64,000 nt of DNA from Paenibacillus melissococcoides (GCA_944800085.1 CALYLO010000013.1:62001-126000), one strand, 5' to 3'; numbered from the stretch's first letter, positions 37,041-47,402 are shown. Numbers and translations are program-made. Notes: generated by a model not told the origin, from the sequence alone.

Positions 37041-37073
37041 GGATGTGTATAAACCGTGGGTAGTGGGGATAGT

Positions 37074-37889
37074 CTACTGCACCATGCTGCGGAGGACGAT
37101 AATCTCCACCCGCCGGTTTTGTTGGCGGTGCGCTTCCGTATCATTATCCACAACCGGCCGCGTCTCGCCATAGCCTGCGATCTGGAACTGATCGGGATCC
37201 AGCTTCTTGTCGTCGACGAAGAAGCGGAGGACGGACAGGGCCCGGGCTGCGGACAGCTCCCAATTGTCCTTATAGCGTCCGCCGGAAGCGAACGGCAGAT
37301 TGTCCGTATGCCCTTCGATGCTGACCATCGTGTCGAGCTGCGGCAGCAAGGTAGCCAGCTTGTCCAAGGTCGGCAAGGCTTTGTCCTTCAGCTCGGCCCG
37401 GCTCAAATCGAACAGCAGCCGGTCGCTGAGCCGAATCGAAATTCCCTTAGGGATATCCGTCACTTCAATTTGGCCGCCCAAATCATTCTCGTTGATGTAC
37501 TGTTGAATGACCCCCATGAAGTTCTTGAGCTGTTCTTCCTGCTTGCGGAACGCCAAGTCCTTGTCGGTCAATACGCCGATAGCGACCGGCTTCTCTTCCT
37601 TGACTTCTCCGGACCCTCCGTCCTCGGCGGTCTTCAGCGCCCCTGTCTTGCCGGGCTTCGTATAGGCTCCGTCCAGGATGCCTGCGCCTTGGTCCATCGG
37701 AGTGTTGCCGCTCTTGAACGATTGCTGGAGCGTCTCGGACAGCGACTGGTACTTGACGGCGTCTACCTGGCTCATGGCGTACATAATCACGAAGAAAATG
37801 AGCAGCAGCGTAATCAAATCGGCATAGGTGATAAGCCAACGTTCATGATTGGCGGCTTCCTGGGCCCGTTGTCTACTTCTGCGTCTCAT
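37074..37889 (-). CDS. motB: Flagellar motor stator protein MotB
   Basis: Peptidoglycan-anchored subunit of the flagellar stator (271 residues). One transmembrane helix near the N-terminus holds the essential proton-carrying Asp24 (ITYADLITLLLIFFVIMYAMS). A linker of about 100 residues leads to the OmpA/MotB peptidoglycan-binding domain (about 150-265, IEGHTDNLPF and ELSAARALSVLRFF). The start overlaps the end of motA by 17 bases. MotS, the Na+ version, has similar architecture. The ion cannot be assigned here. Confidence 0.93.
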   Translation of the reverse strand: MRRRSRQRAQEAANHERWLITYADLITLLLIFFVIMYAMSQVDAVKYQSLSETLQQSFKSGNTPMDQGAGILDGAYTKPGKTGALKTAEDGGSGEVKEEKPVAIGVLTDKDLAFRKQEEQLKNFMGVIQQYINENDLGGQIEVTDIPKGISIRLSDRLLFDLSRAELKDKALPTLDKLATLLPQLDTMVSIEGHTDNLPFASGGRYKDNWELSAARALSVLRFFVDDKKLDPDQFQIAGYGETRPVVDNDTEAHRQQNRRVEIIVLRSMVQ

Positions 37890-38685
37890 GGATCATCCCC
37901 CGCTTCATCAACGGATCCGCCTTGAGCGACTCGAACGCATCCTCGGCAAGCAGGAAGGAGCTCAGCTTTTTGCGCACGATCTGCGGGTTCTCTCCCGCCT
38001 GAACGGCGAGAATGCCGTACTCCATCATCTCCATGATGCGGATTTCGTCCGCGCTCCGCTCTTTAATCTTGCTCGCGATAGGCAGATAGATGACGTTGGC
38101 GGTCGCTACGCCGTACAGGGTCGCCGTGAAGGCGACGGCAATGGAAGGTCCGAGCATGGAAGGATCGGACAGGCTGCCCAGGACGTGAATCAGACCCATG
38201 ACCGTACCGAGAATCCCCATCGTCGGAGCGTAGCCTCCGGCGGCTTCGAATATTTTGGCATAGCCTTCGTGCTTCTCGGCGATCGCGTCCATCTCGAGCT
38301 CGAGCATCTGCTTCACCAGCTCCGGTTCCGTGCCGTCGATGACCATCATCATGCCGCTGCGCAAATATTCATTCTCGTGCCGCTGCACCGTGTCTTCCAG
38401 AGACAGCATTCCTTCGCGGCGGGCCACCGTGCTCAGCGCGACGATATCGTCGATGAGCTTTTCCGGCTGCGGCGCGCGGTGCGCGAAGGCCATCTTCAGC
38501 GCCTGGGGAATGCTGCGGAGCCGCTTGCCCGGGAAGCTGACGACGACAGCGGCGAAGGTGCCGCCGATGACGATAATCGCCGCCGTTTTTTCCCATAAGC
38601 CGCCAATATTTCCGCCTTCCCACAAGAAACCGCCGATGAGCGCGGCTAATCCTGCGATAATCCCGATGACTGTCGTTTTATCCAT
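37873..38685 (-). CDS. motA: Flagellar motor stator protein MotA
   Basis: Ion-channel subunit of the flagellar stator (270 residues) with four helices, two at the N-terminus (about 3-25 and 34-53) and two in the C-terminal half (about 150-200). The MotA signature runs through GGYAPTMGILGTVMGLIHVLGSL. ATG 38685 (MDKTTVIG) follows AGAGGA at good spacing. The extension to 38703 would swallow the binding site. It is translationally coupled to motB, and the operon is closed by a strong terminator. Confidence 0.93.
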   Translation of the reverse strand: MDKTTVIGIIAGLAALIGGFLWEGGNIGGLWEKTAAIIVIGGTFAAVVVSFPGKRLRSIPQALKMAFAHRAPQPEKLIDDIVALSTVARREGMLSLEDTVQRHENEYLRSGMMMVIDGTEPELVKQMLELEMDAIAEKHEGYAKIFEAAGGYAPTMGILGTVMGLIHVLGSLSDPSMLGPSIAVAFTATLYGVATANVIYLPIASKIKERSADEIRIMEMMEYGILAVQAGENPQIVRKKLSSFLLAEDAFESLKADPLMKRGMIHETQK

Positions 38686-38742
38686 TCTGTAATCCTCTCC
38701 CATTTAACATTTCCCATTTGCATCCATACCGTGAAAAGAGTA

Positions 38743-38768
38743 TAATCGAAAGGGAACAAACATTCTTA
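38743..38768 (-). promoter_or_regulatory. Possible SigD promoter of motAB
   Basis: On the minus strand TAAG, a 14-base spacer and TTCGATTA, resembling the flagellar sigma-D consensus TAAA-N15-GCCGATAT. The spacing is one base short and the -10 is imperfect. The rest of the 466-base gap to uvrB shows no recognised gene. Confidence 0.35.
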
Positions 38769-39151
38769 TTTGTGGCTGTATATGACAGCCGATTGACGAC
38801 GTATCTGAGTTGTGTACTCTTTCACGTATAGAAGTTTGCGGGGGCGAGAAGGCCGATCATGGGGCGGAACCCCGCTTCTTTCCACATGCTTGTCTGATCC
38901 TATTATCGGGTCATTCTTGGGTAAAGTTTAGGGAGCGGCAATTTACGCGGATTTTGGCCTGTTATTTGGTTCAGGAGACCTATATAAGGACTGCAATTGG
39001 GCCTCAGCGGGAATGAGGGCCGGTCTGAAAGGCTTATCCCGACGCCCAATCGGCAAGCAGCGGAACAGCCGGTCCATGTCAGCAAGCCGGTCTCGTCTTG
39101 CTCATGGATTGGGCATATTGATTATTATTTGGAAGAAAGTGCGGTGAAGCT

Positions 39152-41149
39152 ATGGCGGAATGGGAAGTGTTGACGAAGCCGTTTGAGCTGGTATCGGAAT
39201 TTGCGCCACAGGGAGATCAGCCGGGAGCGATCGACAAGCTAGTCGAAGGCGTGCATGAAGGCAAACGCCATCAGACGCTGCTTGGAGCGACGGGCACAGG
39301 GAAGACGTTCACGATTGCCCAGACGATAGCCAGAGTGAACAAGCCGACGCTGGTCATTGCCCACAACAAGACGTTGGCGGCCCAGTTATGCAGCGAGTTC
39401 CAGGAATTTTTCCCGAACAACGCCGTATCCTACTTCGTCAGCTATTACGATTACTATCAGCCGGAAGCGTACATTCCGTCTTCCGATACGTATATTGAGA
39501 AGGATTCGAGCATCAACGAAGAGATCGACAAGCTGCGCCACTCGGCGACGAGCTCGCTGTTCGAGCGGCGGGACGTCATTATCGTCGCCAGCGTGTCGTG
39601 CATCTACGGCTTGGGATCTCCGATGGAGTACGGGAGTCTGGTCTTGTCGCTGCGGACGGGGATGGAGAAGCCGCGCAATGCGATTCTGGCGAAGCTGGTC
39701 GATATTCAGTATCAGCGCAATGATCTGAACTTCATCCGCGGCACGTTCCGGGTGCGCGGGGATGTCATTGAGATTTTCCCGGCCTCGAAGAGCGAGCATG
39801 CCGTCCGCGTCGAGCTGTTCGGGGACGAGATTGAGCGCATCACCGAGATTGACGTGCTCACGGGCGAGATAATCGGCGAGCGCGATCATATCGCCATTTT
39901 CCCGGCGTCCCACTTCGTTACGGCGGAGGAGACGATGAAGATCGCATTGAAAAATATCGAGCGCGAACTGGAGGAGCGGCTGGAGGAGCTGCGGAGCCAG
40001 GGCAAGCTGCTGGAAGCGCAGCGGCTGGAGCAGCGCACCCGGTACGATATCGAGATGATGCAGGAGATGGGCTTCTGCTCCGGCATCGAGAACTACTCCG
40101 GACCCCTAACGTTCCGCGAGCCCGGGTCGACGCCGTATACGCTGCTCGACTATTTCCCGGATGATTTCCTCGTCGTCGTCGATGAGTCGCACGTGACGCT
40201 GCCGCAGATTCGCGGCATGTACAACGGGGACCGGGCGCGGAAGGAAGTGCTCGTGGAGCACGGATTCCGGCTGCCTTCGGCGCTGGACAACCGGCCGCTG
40301 CGCTTCGAGGAATTCGAGTCGAAGGTGCCGCAGGCCATCTATGTCTCGGCGACGCCGGGACCTTATGAGCTGGAGCATTGCCCGACGATGATCGAGCAGA
40401 TTATCCGGCCGACCGGATTGCTTGATCCGGTTGTCGAGGTTCGGCCGACGAAGGGGCAGATTGACGATCTGCTTGAAGAGATCCGCCTGCGCCTGAAGAA
40501 GGACGAACGGGTGCTGGTCACAACCTTGACGAAGAAGATGGCCGAGGATCTGACCGATTATTTGAAGGAAATCGGAATCAAAGTCCGCTATCTTCACTCG
40601 GACGTCAAGACGCTGGAGCGGATGATGCTGCTTCGCGATCTGCGTCTTGGGGTATATGATGTGCTGATCGGGATTAACCTGCTAAGAGAAGGGCTCGATC
40701 TGCCGGAGGTGTCGCTGGTCGCTATACTGGATGCGGATAAGGAAGGCTTCCTGCGCGCCGAGCGTTCGCTCATTCAGACGATCGGGCGGGCGGCCCGGAA
40801 TGCCGACGGCCACGTCATTATGTACGCGGACAAGATAACCGAATCGATGGATAAGGCGATCAAGGAGACGGAGCGCCGCCGCGCCATTCAGATGGCGTAC
40901 AACGAGAAGCACGGCATTACGCCGCAGACCATTCGCAAAAAAATCCGCGAAGTCATCGAGGCGACGAAGACGGCGGAATCGAAGGCGGGCTACGATGTCG
41001 GCGCATCGGTGGAGAAGCTGTCGAAGAAGGATCGCCAGTCGGTCATTCAGCGGCTGGAGAAGGAAATGAAGGATGCGGCCAAGAACCTGCAGTTCGAGCG
41101 TGCGGCCGAGCTGCGCGACGCCTTGATGGAATTGCGGGCGATGGATTAG
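39152..41149 (+). CDS. uvrB: Excinuclease ABC subunit B
   Basis: Damage-verifying helicase of nucleotide excision repair (665 residues). Walker A GATGTGKTFT, the beta-hairpin YDYYQPEAYIP that clamps DNA, the helicase motifs around DVLIGINLLREGLDLPEV and QTIGRAARN, and the C-terminal UVR motif that recruits UvrC are all present. The gene is immediately upstream of uvrA (52 bases to TTG 41202). I searched the upstream 300 bases by eye for a LexA box (GAAC-N4-GTTC) and saw none. Confidence 0.97.
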   Translation: MAEWEVLTKPFELVSEFAPQGDQPGAIDKLVEGVHEGKRHQTLLGATGTGKTFTIAQTIARVNKPTLVIAHNKTLAAQLCSEFQEFFPNNAVSYFVSYYDYYQPEAYIPSSDTYIEKDSSINEEIDKLRHSATSSLFERRDVIIVASVSCIYGLGSPMEYGSLVLSLRTGMEKPRNAILAKLVDIQYQRNDLNFIRGTFRVRGDVIEIFPASKSEHAVRVELFGDEIERITEIDVLTGEIIGERDHIAIFPASHFVTAEETMKIALKNIERELEERLEELRSQGKLLEAQRLEQRTRYDIEMMQEMGFCSGIENYSGPLTFREPGSTPYTLLDYFPDDFLVVVDESHVTLPQIRGMYNGDRARKEVLVEHGFRLPSALDNRPLRFEEFESKVPQAIYVSATPGPYELEHCPTMIEQIIRPTGLLDPVVEVRPTKGQIDDLLEEIRLRLKKDERVLVTTLTKKMAEDLTDYLKEIGIKVRYLHSDVKTLERMMLLRDLRLGVYDVLIGINLLREGLDLPEVSLVAILDADKEGFLRAERSLIQTIGRAARNADGHVIMYADKITESMDKAIKETERRRAIQMAYNEKHGITPQTIRKKIREVIEATKTAESKAGYDVGASVEKLSKKDRQSVIQRLEKEMKDAAKNLQFERAAELRDALMELRAMD

Positions 41150-41201
41150 TAATTAAAGGCTTGAAGTGGTTCGAGTGGACCCGAAGCGGGAGGTTAAAAC
41201 A

Positions 41202-44084
41202 TTGGCGAGTGAACATATCGTGATCAAAGGGGCGAGGGCCCACAACCTGAAAAATATTGACGTAACGATTCCGCGCGACAAGTTCGTCGTGCTCACCGGA
41301 TTGAGCGGCTCGGGCAAATCCTCGCTGGCGTTCGATACGATTTATGCCGAAGGCCAGCGCCGCTATGTGGAGTCGCTCTCCGCCTATGCGCGCCAGTTCC
41401 TCGGGCAGATGGAGAAGCCGGACGTAGATTCGATTGACGGCCTGTCGCCCGCCATCTCCATCGACCAGAAGACGACGAGCCGCAACCCGCGTTCCACCGT
41501 CGGAACGGTAACGGAGATTTACGACTATTTGCGGCTGCTGTACGCGCGGATTGGGCGGCCCCATTGTCCGGTGCACGGCATCGAGATTACGTCGCAGACG
41601 GTCGAACAGATGGTGGACCGCATTATGGCATATCCGGATCGGACCCGGCTGCAGATTCTGGCTCCGGTCATCTCCGGGCGCAAGGGCGAGCATAAAGGCG
41701 TCTTTGCCGACATCCAGAAGCAGGGCTTCGTGCGGGTACGGGTGCGGGTCGACGGCGAGATCCGCGACGTGTCGGAGACGATCGAGCTGGAGAAGAACCG
41801 GAAGCATAATATTGAAGTGGTCGTCGACCGCATTGTCGTGAAGGACGATGTGCAGGCGCGTCTGGCCGATTCGATCGAGACGGCGCTCCATATGTCGGGC
41901 GGGCGGATTATCGTCGATATCATCGGCGAAGAAGAGCTGGTCTTCAGCTCGAATCTGGCGTGTCCGGAGTGCGGCTTCAGCATTGACGAGCTGTCGCCGC
42001 GGATGTTCTCCTTCAACAGTCCGTTCGGCGCCTGCCCGGATTGCGACGGTCTCGGCGTCAAAATGATCGTCGATCCGGAGCTGCTCGTTCCGGACTCGTC
42101 CAAGACGATCGAGGATGGGGCGTTCGAGGCGTGGGCAGGCAGCACGTCGAACTATTACCCGCAGTTCCTGCAAGCGGTATGCGAGCATTACGGCATACCG
42201 ACGGATGTGCCCGTGTCGCAGCTTGAGCCGGAGCAGATGACGAAGCTGCTGCATGGCACGGGGGGAGAGAAGGTGCGCTTCCGCTATGAGAACGACTTCG
42301 GTCACAAGAAGGAGGCGCAGGTGGCGTTCGAAGGGATTATTCATAACCTGGAACGGCGCTACCGCGAGACGGCATCGGAAGGCATCCGCGAGCATATTGA
42401 AGGCTTCATGAGCGCCAAGCCATGCGGCACCTGCAAAGGGCATCGCTTGCGCAAGGAAAGTCTCGCCGTTACCATCAATGATCAAAATATGGCGTATGTC
42501 ACGGCGCTCTCTATCGGGGAGGCGCAGCGTTTCTTCTCGAGTCTCGAGCTGACGGAGAAGGAGCAGATGATCGCCCATCTCATCCTGAAGGAGATCAACG
42601 CCCGGCTTGGCTTCCTGGTGAACGTCGGACTGGATTACTTGACGCTGAGCCGCGCGGCGGGAACGCTGTCCGGCGGCGAAGCGCAGCGCATCCGGCTCGC
42701 GACCCAGATTGGCTCCAGCCTCATGGGCGTGCTGTATATTTTAGACGAGCCGAGCATCGGGCTGCATCAACGCGACAACGATCGCTTGATTCAGACGCTG
42801 GAGCATATGCGGGATCTCGGCAACACGCTTATCGTCGTCGAGCATGACGAAGACACGATGCTAGCGGCGGACCATATCATCGATATCGGTCCGGGCGCGG
42901 GAATTCACGGCGGGCAGGTTATCGCCGAAGGGACGCCAGAAGAGATTATGAAGGACAAGCATTCGCTTACGGGTCAATATTTGAGCGGGCGCAAGTTCAT
43001 CCCCGTTCCGGCGAAGCGCCGCGCCCCGGACGGACGCTGGCTCGAAATCATCGGCGCCAAGGAGAACAATCTGCGCAGCGTGAACGTGAAGTTCCCGCTC
43101 GGCGTATTCACGGCGGTGACCGGCGTATCCGGCTCCGGCAAGTCGACGCTGGTGAACGAGATTCTTTATAAGACATTGGCGAGAGATTTGAACCGGGCGA
43201 AGGTGCGTCCGGGACAGTACAAGGAGATTCGCGGCCTTGAGCATATCGACAAGGTCGTCGATATCGACCAGTCGCCGATCGGACGGACGCCGCGCTCTAA
43301 TCCGGCGACGTATACCGGCGTGTTCGACGATATCCGCGATCTGTTCTCGACGACGAATGAAGCGAAGATTCGCGGCTACAAGAAGGGCCGCTTCAGCTTC
43401 AACGTCAAGGGCGGCCGTTGCGAGGCCTGCCGGGGCGACGGGATTATCAAGATTGAGATGCACTTCCTGCCGGATGTATACGTTCCTTGCGAAGTGTGCA
43501 AGGGCAAACGTTATAATCGGGAGACGCTGGAAGTGAAATATAAAGGCAAGAGCATCGCCGATGTGCTGGAGATGACGATCGAGGATGCGGCGGAGTTCTT
43601 CCAGAACGTGCCGCGCATTCACCGCAAAATCCAGACGCTGCTCGATGTCGGGCTCGGCTACATGAAGCTCGGCCAGCCGGCGACAACCCTGTCTGGGGGC
43701 GAAGCCCAGCGGGTGAAGCTTGCCGCAGAGCTGCATCGCCGCAGCACGGGCAAGACATTTTACATTCTCGACGAGCCGACGACCGGTCTGCATGTCGCGG
43801 ATATCGACCGCCTGTTGCAGGTGCTGCATCGCCTCGTTGATTCCGGCGAGACGGTGCTCGTCATTGAGCATAACCTCGACGTGATCAAGACGGCCGACTA
43901 CCTGGTCGACCTCGGCCCGGAAGGCGGCAGCGGCGGCGGCACGATCGTGGCCACTGGCACGCCGGAACAGGTCGTGAAGGTGGCAGGCTCCTACACGGGC
44001 CGCTACTTGAAGCCGATTCTGGAACGGGATCGGGAACGGACCGCGCAGCTGGAGACGGCCTGCAGCGTAGCCCAGGAAGTATAA
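41202..44084 (+). CDS. uvrA: Excinuclease ABC subunit A
   Basis: DNA-damage-sensing ATPase of nucleotide excision repair (960 residues), which loads UvrB. It has two ABC modules with Walker A GLSGSGKSSL and GVSGSGKSTL, two signature LSGGEAQR motifs, and zinc fingers around CPECG...CPDCDG and CEACRGDG...CEVCKGKR. TTG 41202 is chosen because CGGGAGGT lies 8 bases upstream and it gives the family N-terminus ASEHIVIKGARAHNLKNI. The longer GTG 41166 form has no binding site. A MITE fragment begins 50 bases after the stop. Confidence 0.97.
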   Translation: MASEHIVIKGARAHNLKNIDVTIPRDKFVVLTGLSGSGKSSLAFDTIYAEGQRRYVESLSAYARQFLGQMEKPDVDSIDGLSPAISIDQKTTSRNPRSTVGTVTEIYDYLRLLYARIGRPHCPVHGIEITSQTVEQMVDRIMAYPDRTRLQILAPVISGRKGEHKGVFADIQKQGFVRVRVRVDGEIRDVSETIELEKNRKHNIEVVVDRIVVKDDVQARLADSIETALHMSGGRIIVDIIGEEELVFSSNLACPECGFSIDELSPRMFSFNSPFGACPDCDGLGVKMIVDPELLVPDSSKTIEDGAFEAWAGSTSNYYPQFLQAVCEHYGIPTDVPVSQLEPEQMTKLLHGTGGEKVRFRYENDFGHKKEAQVAFEGIIHNLERRYRETASEGIREHIEGFMSAKPCGTCKGHRLRKESLAVTINDQNMAYVTALSIGEAQRFFSSLELTEKEQMIAHLILKEINARLGFLVNVGLDYLTLSRAAGTLSGGEAQRIRLATQIGSSLMGVLYILDEPSIGLHQRDNDRLIQTLEHMRDLGNTLIVVEHDEDTMLAADHIIDIGPGAGIHGGQVIAEGTPEEIMKDKHSLTGQYLSGRKFIPVPAKRRAPDGRWLEIIGAKENNLRSVNVKFPLGVFTAVTGVSGSGKSTLVNEILYKTLARDLNRAKVRPGQYKEIRGLEHIDKVVDIDQSPIGRTPRSNPATYTGVFDDIRDLFSTTNEAKIRGYKKGRFSFNVKGGRCEACRGDGIIKIEMHFLPDVYVPCEVCKGKRYNRETLEVKYKGKSIADVLEMTIEDAAEFFQNVPRIHRKIQTLLDVGLGYMKLGQPATTLSGGEAQRVKLAAELHRRSTGKTFYILDEPTTGLHVADIDRLLQVLHRLVDSGETVLVIEHNLDVIKTADYLVDLGPEGGSGGGTIVATGTPEQVVKVAGSYTGRYLKPILERDRERTAQLETACSVAQEV

Positions 44085-44136
44085 ACGCCAAGGACCGCTC
44101 CGGCATACCGCGGCCAACTTGCCAAATATATAGAAG

Positions 44137-44275
44137 AAGGGGCTGTCCCATAAGTAGTTTTTAGCTACACTGAGACAACCCCACTTGCTTCTTACAAATC
44201 GACTTGCCAAAAAAACTGCGAAATTACAGTTTTCCCTTGTGAAGTTTCCTCCGTTAAAGGAATTCCTGCAAAACC
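44137..44275. repeat. MITE-like element copy 2, left part
   Basis: Starts AAGGGGCTGTCCCATAAGT and keeps the left-end hairpin of copy 1 (AGTAGT...GCTAC, then GAGACAACCCC). Homology to copy 1 continues through TTCCTGCAAAAC and stops where the IS1182 element begins. A further 21 bases of the same element survive at 45846-45866 between the two insertions. Confidence 0.8.
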
Positions 44276-45839
44276 CAGAGTGTTGAGAAAGTCTATGTTA
44301 ATTACCCATTCACCGCGTTAATTTGGTATAATGTTCTTATCATAATCCATGGAAAGCGCGGTGTTTGTATGCTTTACACGAATGATCCCAACCCACAACT
44401 GGACTATGAACTGGTTTGTCTTGAGCATATGGTTGCCCCTGATCACTTGCTTCGTCATATCGATAAACATATTGATTTTACCTTTATTTTGGACCTTGTG
44501 CGTCCTTACTACAGCGAGTCGAACGGCCGACCATCTGTGGATCCCATTGTGTTCTTTAAAATGCTGCTGATCGGCTACTTGTATAACATTCGCTCAGAGC
44601 GAGAACTGGAGCGAGTCGTCAACGATTCCCTGGCTTTTCGGTGGTTCTTACGGCTCGGGCTTTCCGGCAAAGCGCCTGACCATTCGATCTTTAGCTGGAA
44701 CCGGAAAAATCGGTTTAAGGATACTACCGTCTTCCAAGATATCTTCGATAATATCGTTCAGCAGGCGATTCAGCACAACATGGTGGGAGGGCGGCTGCTC
44801 TTTACCGACTCCACGCATATCAAGGCAAATGCCAATAACGGACGGTACGAGAAACGAGAAGTCACTTGTACGCCTTATGAATATCTCCAAGAGCTGGAGC
44901 AAGCCGTGAATGAGGATCGGGTCGCTTTTGGAAAAAAGCCACTGCCTCCCAAAGAGGAGGCCGAAACCAAGGAACAAAAAGTTAGCTTAACAGATCCGGA
45001 TAGCGGAAACCTGAATCGGGATGGAAAACCGGAAGGGTTTCATTATTTAGATCACCGCACCGTAGATCATAAATACAACGTGATTACGGACTGCTACGTT
45101 ACGCCTGGAAATGTGAATGATTCGGTTGTTTATGTGGATCGTCTACTACATCAAATAGAGAAGTTTGGCTGGGAAAAGTCGCTGGAGGCCGTTGCACTCG
45201 ACTCTGGTTACATGACGGCCTATGTTTGTTACCGTACGAACAAATTAAACATCACGGCAGTTATTCCAGAGCGTTCGACCCGTGAACACGGTGTATTTCC
45301 CAAAGAGAAATTTCATTATGATGCAGAAAAGAATGTTTTTATCTGTCCAAACCAGCAAGAACTCACGTACCGCACCACAACACGAAAAGGATTCAGAGAT
45401 TATAAATCCGATCCCAAACAATGCGCTGCCTGTCCATTATTGAGCAAGTGTAACGAGAACAAAAATAAACAACGCACCATACAACGGCATATCTGGGAAG
45501 AACACAAAGAGAAAGTAGTTCAAAACTTCCAGAGTGAGAGCGGAAAAGCCGTTTATGCCCTACGCGCCCAAACCATTGAGCGAAGTTTCGCGGATGCCAA
45601 AGTGCTCCATGGACTTCGCTATTGCCGGTTTCGGGGAAGAGACAAGGTGCAGGAGCAAGTGCTGATGACAGCCACTGCACAGAACATAAAAAAGATAGCC
45701 ACACATCTCGCCAGAAGGGTGGGGTAAAGCAAAGACCCCATCCCCCCTCCATTCTCTCTCACCAAACACCACTTTTTCCCAGCAAAATGATATTACATTG
45801 ATATTACTTCGTAAAAAACAGGGGTTTTCCAACAGCCTG
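44276..45839 (+). mobile_element. IS1182-family insertion sequence (complete)
   Basis: The ends are CAGAGTGTTGAGAAAGTC (left) and the inverse of CAGGCTGTTGGAAAACCC (right), the imperfect terminal repeats typical of this family. AAAACC flanks both sides (44270-44275 and 45840-45845), a probable 6-bp target duplication. The element is 1564 bp and inserted into the MITE copy 2. Confidence 0.88.
44369..45727 (+). CDS. IS1182-family transposase
   Basis: A 452-residue DDE transposase. The N-terminal DUF772-type region (GRPSVDPIVFFKMLLIGYLYNIRSERELERV) is followed by the catalytic core, with the first Asp in LLFTDSTHIKANAN, the second in AVALDSGYMTAY, and the Glu within AQTIERSFADAKVLHGLRYCRFRG. 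The frame is intact and the ends of the element are present, so it may be mobile. A TATAAT-like box (GGTATAATG, about 44326-44334) lies just upstream. AT-richer codon use than the neighbouring uvr genes fits foreign origin. Confidence 0.95.
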   Translation: MLYTNDPNPQLDYELVCLEHMVAPDHLLRHIDKHIDFTFILDLVRPYYSESNGRPSVDPIVFFKMLLIGYLYNIRSERELERVVNDSLAFRWFLRLGLSGKAPDHSIFSWNRKNRFKDTTVFQDIFDNIVQQAIQHNMVGGRLLFTDSTHIKANANNGRYEKREVTCTPYEYLQELEQAVNEDRVAFGKKPLPPKEEAETKEQKVSLTDPDSGNLNRDGKPEGFHYLDHRTVDHKYNVITDCYVTPGNVNDSVVYVDRLLHQIEKFGWEKSLEAVALDSGYMTAYVCYRTNKLNITAVIPERSTREHGVFPKEKFHYDAEKNVFICPNQQELTYRTTTRKGFRDYKSDPKQCAACPLLSKCNENKNKQRTIQRHIWEEHKEKVVQNFQSESGKAVYALRAQTIERSFADAKVLHGLRYCRFRGRDKVQEQVLMTATAQNIKKIATHLARRVG

Positions 45840-45866
45840 AAAACCGCAGGAATTTCAGCTATACCA

Positions 45867-47402
45867 CACTAGCGTTGCATAGAACCTGACATGAAGAAGA
45901 CTTTAAACTCCAGATACGGAACTAATAATCATTATTTATATATATTTACAGTTTCTTTTTTCCTAGCAAAGCCAAAAGTCGATCTCCTCCTAAACCATAG
46001 GAACATGTTACCATCAAATGTTAATATGCCATTATTACCTATTTAATCACCACTTTAACGGTCTTACATTGCTTTGGGTGTTTTCGTGGTCGACCACCCT
46101 TTCGTTTCTTCCGCCTGCCCTTCGAGTGCTTGGTTGGTTTGCGGTGCAGTGCCATCAAAAATTGATCCCACGTTTTATTCATATAGACCCGAAGCAGCTT
46201 TAGAAATGACCATAGCGTTTGAGTGGTGTCAGCCTCCTTCCGGACCAACATGACTAAACCATATGCGATGAAGGCTAAAAAAATCTGGTTCCATACTGCC
46301 TCTGGATGGAAACTGTACAAATGGACTAAGCTCATATGTTGCTTCATCCATTTAAAGAATAATTCAATCATCCAGCGGCGCCGATAAATCTCGCAGATTT
46401 GGGCTGCGGACTTATCCCAGACATTCGTAAGCACACGGTACTGGCGGTTCTTCTCATCGGTATACTCCACTAACCGGAGCTGGGCTTCTATCACATGGCC
46501 TTCTTCATCCTTGTAGCTCACGATCACGTCAGCATCACGCACCACAGGCGTCGTTTCATCGATCTCGTGCTCGCAGATGATCGCCGTCTTGTTGCTTTTC
46601 TTAATGCGTGCCACGAAGCGTAGATTATCATCCAGCCACTGCTTATAGTGACCATATGTGATGTACCCGCGATCCAAAACATGAATGGCATCTTTATCGA
46701 TCACCAGATCCAAAGCCACTTCGCTGTCAGCAACGCCTCGTGTGGAACAAACAATGTTTTCGGGATAGACGGTATCCGGGTCGCAAACAGCAAGTTTGGT
46801 GTGGATCTTTACCCCGTTGCTGTGTTTGGAGCAGTAGGCCCATTTTCCAGCGACATCAGGGAGTGTAAGTACCGTTGAATCGACAATGCTCAGTTTCCCG
46901 ATGCCGGGGATACCCTGCTTCGGATAAAGTTGTTGCAAACGTTGTGTCACTTGAATCCATAGCTGCTGCAACACCGGTAAAGGCAACGCTCTGAGTGTAC
47001 GTACGAGTTGGGAAGCGCTAATGGATTTCAAGTGGATCGCCTGCTGCAGCTGTTCGTTCGCACGCAACGCGTTGCAGATATCTTCGAGGTCCGTGCGTTT
47101 ATTCAATTGAGCATCAATGAGTAGTTTGATCGCTCTCACGAGTGTAAACTTTCGTCGATAATTGAAGATTGGGAATTCGTCGTCCGAGAGCTGAATCAAA
47201 TTTAGGCATTTACAAATGACGGTCTGATCTGGTATATTACCCATGGTCTTTTCTCCTTTTGGTGAGGGAATGGGTAACATGCCTATCCTTCAACATTAGG
47301 AGATTTTTTTATGAGTTACCAGATATAATCGATCAATAAATTGAAGAAAAAGTAATTAATGAGAAATATATTTTTCATGTCAGGTTTGGTGCAAGGCTAG
47401 TG
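45867..47402 (-). mobile_element. IS4-family insertion sequence (complete)
   Basis: The termini CACTAGCGTTGCAT-AGAACCTGACATGAA and the inverse of the right end (CACTAGCCTTGCAC-CAAACCTGACATGAA) match at about 25 of 29 positions. GCTATACCA flanks both ends (45858-45866 and 47403-47411), a 9-bp target duplication. The element is 1536 bp, inserted in the same MITE copy 2 only 27 bases from the IS1182 element. Confidence 0.92.
46039..47244 (-). CDS. IS4-family transposase
   Basis: A 401-residue DDE transposase. The first Asp lies in LSIVDSTVLTLPDV, the second in IHVLDRGYITYGHY, and the Y-(2)-R-(3)-E signature in YRRRWMIELFFKWMKQHM, which defines the IS4 group. The C-terminus is very basic (KGRRKKRKGGRPRKHPKQCK). 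ATG 47244 follows AAAGGAGAAAAGACC. The extra 12 codons upstream in frame would include the binding site. It is intact, on the strand opposite to the IS1182 transposase. Confidence 0.95.
   Translation of the reverse strand: MGNIPDQTVICKCLNLIQLSDDEFPIFNYRRKFTLVRAIKLLIDAQLNKRTDLEDICNALRANEQLQQAIHLKSISASQLVRTLRALPLPVLQQLWIQVTQRLQQLYPKQGIPGIGKLSIVDSTVLTLPDVAGKWAYCSKHSNGVKIHTKLAVCDPDTVYPENIVCSTRGVADSEVALDLVIDKDAIHVLDRGYITYGHYKQWLDDNLRFVARIKKSNKTAIICEHEIDETTPVVRDADVIVSYKDEEGHVIEAQLRLVEYTDEKNRQYRVLTNVWDKSAAQICEIYRRRWMIELFFKWMKQHMSLVHLYSFHPEAVWNQIFLAFIAYGLVMLVRKEADTTQTLWSFLKLLRVYMNKTWDQFLMALHRKPTKHSKGRRKKRKGGRPRKHPKQCKTVKVVIK

Noticed and set aside
36985..37150. Replication origin suggested by DnaA-box-like TGTGGATAA (36991) and TTATCCACA (37139)
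   Set aside because: There are only two good boxes, one inside motB, with no dnaA/dnaN neighbours and no AT-rich unwinding region.
38800..39151. LexA/SOS box upstream of uvrB
   Set aside because: The nearest candidate, GGAACAGCCGGTCC, does not fit GAAC-N4-GTTC, and nothing better was found.
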